From: Verrucomicrobiaceae bacterium
GTDB lineage: Bacteria; Verrucomicrobiota; Verrucomicrobiia; Verrucomicrobiales; Verrucomicrobiaceae
Assembly: GCA_027486585.1 (NCBI GenBank)
Contig: JAIXOU010000055.1
Coordinates: forward strand, 62,001 to 126,000
DNA length: 64,000 nt
Direction of reading: 5' to 3'
Made by a program: the position numbers and the translations under genes. How positions within the stretch are numbered: the stretch's first letter is position 1; each line of letters starts with the position of its first letter. The notes under the pieces are model-generated. The model made no database searches. It was given only the letters and a program-made list of their open reading frames with translations, and was not told where the DNA came from. Shown piece by piece: positions 47,177 to 54,172 of this stretch.

Positions 47177-47815
47177 ATGTCAGCCGATACCCAGTTCCAA
47201 TTGCAATGGCGTGGTAAAAGCCATGGCCCATGGACGTATGCGGAGATTCAAGAACGATTGGCTGAAGGAGAGATCCACTCCCTGTATCAAGTGCGAATTG
47301 ACGGTGCCTGGATGCCCTTACGGGACTTTATCGAACAGACCGAAGCAACCGCATTGCAACAGCAAGCCGCAGATAGAGCGGCACGCATTCGACAGCAAGA
47401 GACCGAAAAAGTGGTGAAGGTTAATGCTCGTGGAAGAGGGCCTATCGAAGGTCCGATCAAGAAGCCCAATCCTTTTGCCAATCCTCCACCCGTTTTTGTG
47501 AAGGGAGCTTCGTCATTGCCTTTGTCATCCGGCGAGTTCAGCCACTCGGAGATCGCGCCGACCTGCTGGCTGGGAGTGGCTGCCTTTGTCGTGAGTTGTT
47601 GCAGTTTTGTGCCTTATTTAAATCTGGTGAGTTGGCTGCCGAGTCTGGTGCTGGGACATTTGGCCTTGGCTCAGATCAGGAGAGAGCCTAGCATGGAGGG
47701 TCGTGGTCTGGCCCTTGGTGCCATCATCATCGCCTATTCCATGCTAATCTTTGCTGCTTGGAGCTTCTTAATTATGCCGGATCTCTTTTACCGCATCTTT
47801 CCCATTGCAGGCTAA
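47177..47815 (+). CDS. GYF_2-domain, DUF4190-type membrane protein
   Basis: A 212-residue protein beginning two bases after the previous stop. Residues 5-52 are a GYF_2-like domain (FQLQWRGKSHGPWTYAEI, YQVRIDGAWMPLRDF), relating it to the GYF-like region in the operon's NTPase. A charged linker with a Pro-rich tract (KKPNPFANPPPVF) leads to two or three membrane helices (LGVAAFVVSCCSFVPYL, LNLVSWLPSLVLGHLAL, IIIAYSMLIFAAWSFLI) of the DUF4190 type (QIRREPSMEGRGLALG). GYF folds bind Pro-rich peptides, so the Pro-rich linkers in this operon are candidate ligands (inference). Confidence 0.78.
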   Translation: MSADTQFQLQWRGKSHGPWTYAEIQERLAEGEIHSLYQVRIDGAWMPLRDFIEQTEATALQQQAADRAARIRQQETEKVVKVNARGRGPIEGPIKKPNPFANPPPVFVKGASSLPLSSGEFSHSEIAPTCWLGVAAFVVSCCSFVPYLNLVSWLPSLVLGHLALAQIRREPSMEGRGLALGAIIIAYSMLIFAAWSFLIMPDLFYRIFPIAG

Positions 47816-47829
47816 CTTTCTTCACCCTC

Positions 47830-48729
47830 ATGTCATCTATTCCATCCACCTCAAGCGAGTCCTTGCTCGGCAACAATCCTTTTCAAGGTTCCATGCGGAT
47901 GCTGGACTGGGCACAATCTGATCCAGAGCGTCGACTTGGCTTTAAGCCGGGACGCTTCACCTCGCCTAACAAGCTGCTTTCGTTGCTGGCTGGCTTGGCC
48001 ATGACCGTGGCGTTTTATGCCATTCTACAAATCGGATTGGCTGGCTGGCCCGCTGCACAGTGGTTCATCGACATGTTTACGAAGCGTGGTCCTTGTCCGT
48101 ATCCGACGATGCTCTTTTTCTTTTGGGCCTTAGCGATGATGTTTTTTAAGTGGCGTAAGTTTCAGGTTCAGAAGCGTGCTCTAACCCTGCCGGTGATGCC
48201 TCAGCAGCCGGACTTTGAGCTGACACCTGCCACTGCACGCGCTGTGCGTGAGCGCATGAGCGCGATCGTGGATAGTCCGCATCATTTTATTTTGCTGAAC
48301 CGTATCGACCTCGCTTTGGCCAATCTGCATAACATTGGCCAAACAGCTGATGTGGCGGCCATCATCAAGATTCAGGCGGAGAATGATGAGGCGCAGATCG
48401 CTTCCAGTTACGCCCTGGCCCAGGGATTTCTTTGGGCGATCCCGGTGCTCGGCTTTATTGGAACGGTTCAGGGGCTCAGTCAGGCGATTGGTGCTTTTGC
48501 CGGAACGCTGGCCGCTGGTGGAGATATGACGGCGCTGCGCGGTTCCCTGCAAAACGTCACAGGTGGTCTGGCTACAGCCTTTGAAACCACTCTCATAGCG
48601 CTGGTTTGTGCGTTGATCCTGCAACTGCTGGTAAGCTGGTTGCAGACGCTGGAATCCGAGTTTCTGGATGAATGCAATGAGATCTGCCATAAGAATGTGG
48701 CCGGTAAACTAAGGCTCAATGTCAACTAA
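47830..48729 (+). CDS. MotA/TolQ/ExbB-family proton-channel subunit
   Basis: A 299-residue inner-membrane protein. Two helices lie near 45-70 and 90-107; a long cytosolic helical region follows; the conserved channel helices are at about 200-220 (FLWAIPVLGFIGTVQGLS) and 242-270 (GGLATAFETTLIALVCALIL), with the Gly-Thr-V-x-G and A-x-x-T-T signatures of ExbB, TolQ and MotA. These proteins form pentamers around a dimer of ExbD/TolR/MotB and convert ion flow into rotation or force. The next two genes supply two such partners. Start at 47830, 14 bases after the previous stop. Confidence 0.9.
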   Translation: MSSIPSTSSESLLGNNPFQGSMRMLDWAQSDPERRLGFKPGRFTSPNKLLSLLAGLAMTVAFYAILQIGLAGWPAAQWFIDMFTKRGPCPYPTMLFFFWALAMMFFKWRKFQVQKRALTLPVMPQQPDFELTPATARAVRERMSAIVDSPHHFILLNRIDLALANLHNIGQTADVAAIIKIQAENDEAQIASSYALAQGFLWAIPVLGFIGTVQGLSQAIGAFAGTLAAGGDMTALRGSLQNVTGGLATAFETTLIALVCALILQLLVSWLQTLESEFLDECNEICHKNVAGKLRLNVN

Positions 48730-48732
48730 GCC

Positions 48733-49581
48733 ATGAGAGCGCGCTTCGGCAGACAGAGCGGAACAGGCGTCAGCTTCTTCGCTTTCCAGGACATCATCAC
48801 TGGCACTTCAGGTTTTCTGATCGTGCTGACTTTGTTCCTGGCTCTGAACCTGGATGAAGCGCTCGTCGAAGGCAGCCATACCAAGCCTTTTGCGAAGCGA
48901 GAAGAGGAGTTGCGCTCTATGCAGTCGCGTATTGTCTCGGTGAAAAATCTGGTGGCAGATCTCCAGAATCGACCTGCTGAAGATGAGACCACTCTGCGTC
49001 GTATGATTGGACAGTGGACAACGACCGTAGCGGAGTTGGAATCACCTTTGACACCTGGGCTGGATAAGGCCTTTGATGCCACAGCGATGGATCGTGAATT
49101 GCGTGAAACGAAGCAAAAGTTGCTCACGAAGATCGAGAAGATGAATGCCAGCATGCTTCAAGCCGAGCTGCTTTCTTCAGGCTCGAATAAGGATGTGCCT
49201 GATCTGGAAAAGAAGATCAAGGATGCTCAAAGCTCACTGCAGCGTGTGCAATCACGTCGGAACGTCATCAGTCTGGTTCCTGAATTGAGCGACAACAAGA
49301 AAGAACCGATTCTGGTGCTGGTTCAGGGATCGCTGATTCGCTTCCAAAGAGCGAATGGCCAACCGGCTTCTGCTGGGTCGATTCCTGATTTTGTCAACTA
49401 TCTTCGCGCGGTGACTGCGGCGACGCATTATGTAGTTTTTTACTTCAAGCCTTCGGGGTCCAACCACTTTGAATCGTTGACCCGCATTGCCCGCCAAGAG
49501 GGTTTTGAGATCGGTTACGATGTCATTCCTGAGGAATTGGATGTGGAGTTTCATAACAACGTGCCAGCCGCCAAGCCATGA
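48733..49581 (+). CDS. ExbD/MotB-like channel partner A
   Basis: A 282-residue protein starting three bases after the channel gene. A short basic cytosolic tail, then one membrane helix (about 17-38) preceded by FAFQD with Asp20 at the membrane edge (QDIITGTSGFLIVLTLFLAL), as in ExbD/TolR/MotB where this Asp carries the proton. Next a long coiled coil (REEELRSMQSRIVSVKN ... LEKKIKDAQSSLQRVQ) to about 175, and a small C-terminal alpha/beta domain (HYVVFYFKPSGSNHF, ARQEGFEIGYDVIPEELD). No OmpA-type peptidoglycan-binding motif is seen, unlike MotB or ZorB. Its TGA overlaps the next ATG. Confidence 0.82.
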   Translation: MRARFGRQSGTGVSFFAFQDIITGTSGFLIVLTLFLALNLDEALVEGSHTKPFAKREEELRSMQSRIVSVKNLVADLQNRPAEDETTLRRMIGQWTTTVAELESPLTPGLDKAFDATAMDRELRETKQKLLTKIEKMNASMLQAELLSSGSNKDVPDLEKKIKDAQSSLQRVQSRRNVISLVPELSDNKKEPILVLVQGSLIRFQRANGQPASAGSIPDFVNYLRAVTAATHYVVFYFKPSGSNHFESLTRIARQEGFEIGYDVIPEELDVEFHNNVPAAKP

Positions 49582-50522
49582 AACGCAAGCTACATTCCAA
49601 CCAGCAGGATAGCCTGGATCTGCTTCTTGATACCCTGTGTAATGTGTTTGGTGGCATCATCATGATAGCTTGTCTTTTGGCAATGTTGAGCCGACCGCAA
49701 GTGTCTAAGGAGGCTGCTAATCCGGAGAACCCAACCGATCATGAATCGGGTATTCTGATGGAAAAACGAATCGAGATGGCGCAGGCTGAACTCGATGGAT
49801 TGGAGAAGCTGCGTGCACAATTGCAAAGCGAGGATGATCCATCCCTTCGACCTCTTATCACTCAGCTTACTGCTTTGAAAAAGACTGCTGAAAAACTTCG
49901 TCAAGAAAAAGCTAAGCAGGACGAGATTGCTACAATCAAAGCGAAAGAGAAGGTGCGCGATTCAGGCAACGAAATCGCCCGGCTCAGGGAGCAGGAGCAA
50001 GAGGTCGAAAAGAAGCTCAGCATCGCCAATCGCAATACTGAAGCGGCTGCGCAGATGAGGCAGGCATTGGAAAAGAAGCTGGCTGACCTACAATTGGAGC
50101 TGGATAATGTGAGTCAGTTGAAGATCGAAAAACTGCGGTTTCCACGTGAACGAGTCATCAATAAAACGGCTTCGCCGATCATTATCCAGTATGGTCAGGT
50201 TTTCCCCCTTTATGATAGCGCTGGTAATCCCAATCCTAGGGTTAGTCAGGTGCATTCGGTGAATGGCACCTTCACCGCCTTTGCTAAACAAGGTGAAGGT
50301 CTTAGCCCAAAGAATGATGCGGCATCACTGCGGGATATTTTAAAGAAGCTAGGCAGCGGCAATCGCTACCTGACGCTTTACGTTTATCCGGACTCCTACG
50401 CTACCTTGCGTGAGCTCAAAAAGCTGATTTATGAGGTGGGTGTGGACTACGGAATGAACCTCAGAGAAGAGAACAGCGTTCTCCTCTTTGATCCGAAGGG
50501 AAGTAAACCTGCACCACTCTAA
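49578..50522 (+). CDS. ExbD/MotB-like channel partner B
   Basis: A 314-residue paralogue-like counterpart of the previous protein, overlapping it by ATGA. It has a basic tail, then DSLDLLLDTLCNVFGGIIMI with Asp14/Asp18 before a membrane helix, aligned with Asp20 of partner A through the shared xxxD(I/T)..G(F/G)..(V/I) pattern. A long Glu/Lys coiled coil runs to about 190, then an outer alpha/beta domain that ends like partner A (YLTLYVYPDSYATLRELKKL, EVGVDYGMNLREE). Two unlike ExbD-type proteins suggest a heterodimeric stator core. It is the last gene of the operon; a convergent metallohydrolase gene begins two bases later. Confidence 0.8.
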   Translation: MKRKLHSNQQDSLDLLLDTLCNVFGGIIMIACLLAMLSRPQVSKEAANPENPTDHESGILMEKRIEMAQAELDGLEKLRAQLQSEDDPSLRPLITQLTALKKTAEKLRQEKAKQDEIATIKAKEKVRDSGNEIARLREQEQEVEKKLSIANRNTEAAAQMRQALEKKLADLQLELDNVSQLKIEKLRFPRERVINKTASPIIIQYGQVFPLYDSAGNPNPRVSQVHSVNGTFTAFAKQGEGLSPKNDAASLRDILKKLGSGNRYLTLYVYPDSYATLRELKKLIYEVGVDYGMNLREENSVLLFDPKGSKPAPL

Positions 50523-50524
50523 TA

Positions 50525-51889
50525 CTACCACAGGTCCACGGCCACGTGTGGCTCAGGACGCAGAATCTCGGTGCCGGTCAAGGTCTGCGCAAAGCGTGCC
50601 ATGAACCATTGTTGAGAAGGTTCTTCACCATGCACCATGAGGAGTTTCTTTGGACGCACTGTCTCGACGTATTGGGCGATGCCCTCACGTGTTGCATGGG
50701 CGCTGAGGTCAAAGCTTTCGATACGGGCGTGCAGTTCGACGGTTGGCTGATCTGGGGAGAGCTTTAGCTTCTGGCCCTGCTTTGCCGTGCGCAGGCGGTA
50801 ACCGGGGGATTCAGGATCGGTGTAGCCGACAAAAGCCACAGCATTACGCGGGTTTTCGATAAAACGTGTGGCAAAGCGATTGGAGGTCGTGCCTTCGGTC
50901 ATCATGCCGCTGGAGAGGGCATAGATGGCTCGGGGCTGATATTCAAACTGGCGCGGTCCTCGACGGCGGCCTTTTGGCTGCACGAGCATGTTGATGTCTT
51001 CTAGCAGGCGGAACCCTTGGTAGTTGCGGCGGCTGCGATCACTGTAGTGATCATAAAGAACGGTTACTTTAGTGCCGAGACCACCGATATGCAGCGGCAT
51101 CTCAGGGATCAGACCTTCCTGACGTAGTTCATGCAGCATGAGCATGACCTCCTGGGTTTTACCCAGCGCAAAGACGGGGATGAGCACGGAGCCATTGGCG
51201 TCATAGGTATCACGAATGACCGCTGCTAGGCGCTCCTTTTCAGCGCGGCGAGTGAAGCCTGGGGCACGGTCATAGGTGCCGCGTGTGGTTTCCATGACTA
51301 GGACGTCGATCCCTTCTGTCGGGAAGTCTGCGGCCATGCAAATAGTCTGGGATTCAAAGTTCACGTCACCGCTGTAAAACAGGGTATTTCCGTTCTCTTT
51401 GATCATCACACCAGTGGAGCCTAAGATGTGGCCTGCATCGTGGAAGCTGGCCGTCATGTCGGTGCCAGGAATGGCAAAAGGCTTCACCAAATCACGGTAA
51501 CTGTACTGCGCGCGGTTTTCATCCAGCTCTTTGTGGGTGAAAAAAGGATACTCATTGATGCCTAACTCCTCACGCTGTGAGGTCATCACATTGACCGAGT
51601 TATGCAGCATTCCACTGGCGATTTCACCCGTCGGCTCGGTCATGATGACTGGCGTATTCGGTTGCTTACGCATCAGCACTGGTAGTGAGCCAATGTGGTC
51701 ATGGTGAGCATGGGAGATAATGATGGCGTTTGCCTTATCGTGCGGCAAAGGGCCAAAATCAGGCAACGCATCAAAACCTACCTCTTTCGGATGCATCCCA
51801 GAATCTAGAACGACGCGGTGATCACCGGACTCGAGGAGGTAGCTATTGGCACCGATCTCGCGGCGGCGTGTAAGATTCAAAAATCGCAT
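50525..51889 (-). CDS. Beta-CASP metallo-beta-lactamase-fold nuclease-like protein
   Basis: A 454-residue protein of the CPSF73/RNase J-related group. It has the MBL metal site HAHHDHIG, further His in HDAGHILGSTG, Asp in YSGDVNFES, and beta-CASP motifs (VMETTRGTYDR as motif A, SFDLSAHATREG as motif B, LLMVHGEEPS as motif C). RNA-specificity-type MBL proteins in bacteria process or degrade RNA. The ATG at 51889 precedes MRFLNLTRRREIGANSYLL; the frame extends 21 codons upstream without conserved sequence. It converges with the seven-gene operon and is probably unrelated to it. Confidence 0.9.
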   Translation of the reverse strand: MRFLNLTRRREIGANSYLLESGDHRVVLDSGMHPKEVGFDALPDFGPLPHDKANAIIISHAHHDHIGSLPVLMRKQPNTPVIMTEPTGEIASGMLHNSVNVMTSQREELGINEYPFFTHKELDENRAQYSYRDLVKPFAIPGTDMTASFHDAGHILGSTGVMIKENGNTLFYSGDVNFESQTICMAADFPTEGIDVLVMETTRGTYDRAPGFTRRAEKERLAAVIRDTYDANGSVLIPVFALGKTQEVMLMLHELRQEGLIPEMPLHIGGLGTKVTVLYDHYSDRSRRNYQGFRLLEDINMLVQPKGRRRGPRQFEYQPRAIYALSSGMMTEGTTSNRFATRFIENPRNAVAFVGYTDPESPGYRLRTAKQGQKLKLSPDQPTVELHARIESFDLSAHATREGIAQYVETVRPKKLLMVHGEEPSQQWFMARFAQTLTGTEILRPEPHVAVDLW

Positions 51890-51972
51890 GGTAGGTGGGT
51901 CAGAACGTAAAGAGAAGGCGACACTAAGCCGCGATTGAGTCGTGGCAAGCACTCAGAAACATTGACATAGGG

Positions 51973-54057
51973 ATGCCTGCATGGAGTTTAGTCAGCGTGT
52001 CACCTTCTCATCGTCGCTTTTGCTCATGCTTGGTTCTGCTGCTTTTGCTTGGCATGCTGACCCCAGGGCAGGCCGAGATCATGACCCGAACTGATGCCGT
52101 AGGAAAGCTGCTCAATGAATGGGATAAAGCAGGCACCGCTGCCGGGCTCGCAGCCATTTCTTATGAAAATCGAGACCATCAGCACTCACCACTGAATCTC
52201 GCCCTTTATCCGCAGTTACGGCTTTTCCCCCTAAATGCGCAGACAGGATCTGACATAGGGCCGTCTAGCATGTTGAGACCACTGCCCATGATAGGAAACT
52301 GCTCCATGGCAGCACCTGCCAATAAAGGGGGGAGTTTGCCGCGGCTTTATCAAATGACTCCTGATGGGACCAATCTGCTGATGATGCAGTATCTGGCCAA
52401 TAATCTCATGCTTTACCCCGAACATCAAGATTACGACATTGGAGCCAATGGTGTGAATGGTTATGGTGACCTGTTTCCCATTAACAATTGTTGTGCGCTC
52501 ATCTCCCAGGGATCATCTGGCAGTGATCAGCCTTTTCTTCAGGCCTTGTTGGCCACCCTGGCGGCTTTTCCACCAGAGACCCAGAAGGTGCTGATCCGTC
52601 AGCGAATTCTGATGCCTACACTTCAGGCCATCTTTCGTCAGTCCAATCAGATGGTGGTCAAAGAGTTGGATTACTTTTCTGGCGTAGCCCATCCCGTCGT
52701 CTTTGACTCGACCACGCTTAATGAGCTGAAAATGGTCCAGCGAGCTCATGATATGACGCCTGAAAAGATTCCACCCTTGGTCCAAATCAGCGTCGCGGAG
52801 GAAACCACATTTGCTTCGGGTAAAGATTATTTTGAGCCTGCTGGTGCCCTCACTCATAAACTCGCCGACACCCCAGTTTCCATTGCCCGCATCATGCGTG
52901 GCAGTGTGGATGAGTATGGCATGCTCATTTTTTTGGGCAAAATCGCCGATCTGGAAAAACGGCCACTCAAACTGCTGTTTCAGGTGCTTCAGGGAGATCC
53001 TAAACTGGTGCATATCGACCACTCTGGTGGCGGCCCTTACGCGCGTATTCGAGTCCGCTGGCATCCACCCATGATCACCGCCACGGGAATCCGCAGTCAT
53101 CGAGTCGATATCGGTATCTTTGCCACCAACGGCGCTAACGTCAGCGCACCGGCTATCATTAGCTTTTACATGCTGCCTAATGAACGGCGTTTTTATGATG
53201 CCAGCGGTCACCTCACCGAGATCGCTTATCAAGCCTACAATCCGGATCTCGGTCTGCCGGCCAGTCCCAAGGATCTGCGCTGGCTCCGGACCATGTTAGA
53301 CGTCTCCATCGCGGGAGATGGATTGCGCAGTCATCTCATGGAAAAGCTGCTCGCTCTGGACGAGCGAAAAGCCATTCAAGCCACTTGGATGCCCCTGAAT
53401 GATCGGCAGCAGGTCATTCGTGGGCTTGAGGCTAAACCTGATCAAAAGGACAATGCCGCCAGACTCAGAGCCGATCTCGAAAAAGATCTTGCCAGTGCGC
53501 TCGATCTCAAGTTGCCCGGTAATCGTGGACTCACCGTCAGAAGCGCTATTTCCAGATCGCTAGATACTCTCAGCACCTTTACGGATCTCTACACGACTTT
53601 TCAAAAAGACCTGGTCAAGCTCGCTGCCAAATCACCCAAGAAATCGGCTGCTGAAGACATCCGTAAAGAAGTGCAGCGCCTCGTCGATCTGGGTATCCTC
53701 ATTGAGCAAGCTGGAGGTTTCGTGAGCACCGTCACTGCACCTGAAAAGCTCAGCGTTGCCGAGCGCTACCATCTTCAGGGGCTGCATCTTACCCTGCTCA
53801 GCCAAGTCCTCTTTCCAGAAGCGCTAGACCGCTCCACGGACCCAGCCTGGGTCGATCCCCGCCTCACCGCCATCAAACCTTGGCGAGACGTCTTCCGTCT
53901 CGATGCGGCTACCGGTGCGCGACTCGGTTGGATTCGCCATCAAGCCGGTCGCACGCATTACTTCAATGCTGACGGCCAGCTCCTCCCGGAAGCTCCGAAG
54001 AAAGCTCATGCCGTCACTTATCAAACGAATGCTCAGGGCGTGCTAGAGTGGAAGTGA
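51973..54057 (+). CDS. Large secreted protein of unknown function
   Basis: A 694-residue exported protein (basic start, LVLLLLLGMLTPGQA, cleavage after GQA). No family recognised. Three parts are visible: residues 35-330 with Asn/Cys segments (MIGNCSMAAPANKGGSL, PINNCCALISQGSSGSD) and many Met; 330-450 with a beta-sandwich pattern (DHSGGGPYARIRVRWHPP, IGIFATNGANVSAPAI, FYDASGHLTEIAYQAYNPD); and 450-694, helical, ending with Ala/Lys-rich and TRYF-like segments (AGRTHYFNADGQLLPEAP). Phrases such as FYMLPNERRFYDASG suggest a polysaccharide- or peptide-binding domain, but this is weak. It lies 83 bp from the divergent metallo-nuclease gene. Confidence 0.75.
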   Translation: MPAWSLVSVSPSHRRFCSCLVLLLLLGMLTPGQAEIMTRTDAVGKLLNEWDKAGTAAGLAAISYENRDHQHSPLNLALYPQLRLFPLNAQTGSDIGPSSMLRPLPMIGNCSMAAPANKGGSLPRLYQMTPDGTNLLMMQYLANNLMLYPEHQDYDIGANGVNGYGDLFPINNCCALISQGSSGSDQPFLQALLATLAAFPPETQKVLIRQRILMPTLQAIFRQSNQMVVKELDYFSGVAHPVVFDSTTLNELKMVQRAHDMTPEKIPPLVQISVAEETTFASGKDYFEPAGALTHKLADTPVSIARIMRGSVDEYGMLIFLGKIADLEKRPLKLLFQVLQGDPKLVHIDHSGGGPYARIRVRWHPPMITATGIRSHRVDIGIFATNGANVSAPAIISFYMLPNERRFYDASGHLTEIAYQAYNPDLGLPASPKDLRWLRTMLDVSIAGDGLRSHLMEKLLALDERKAIQATWMPLNDRQQVIRGLEAKPDQKDNAARLRADLEKDLASALDLKLPGNRGLTVRSAISRSLDTLSTFTDLYTTFQKDLVKLAAKSPKKSAAEDIRKEVQRLVDLGILIEQAGGFVSTVTAPEKLSVAERYHLQGLHLTLLSQVLFPEALDRSTDPAWVDPRLTAIKPWRDVFRLDAATGARLGWIRHQAGRTHYFNADGQLLPEAPKKAHAVTYQTNAQGVLEWK

Positions 54058-54172
54058 GGTGATTGAGAGTGGGAGCGGAGATTTTTAATTCCACCGACTT
54101 TAACCGATCGAGATCAGTCGATGATGCTGCTGACTTGAGATCTGAGCTAAGCACGCCATGATATAAGTCACG

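Noticed and set aside
39679-50522. Zorya-type anti-phage system
   Set aside because: The MotA-like part is present, but no OmpA-domain ZorB, no ZorC and no ZorD helicase/nuclease is encoded; composition differs.
52513-53232. 239-codon minus-strand frame
   Set aside because: Antisense to the 694-residue secreted protein, which has a signal peptide and consistent composition.
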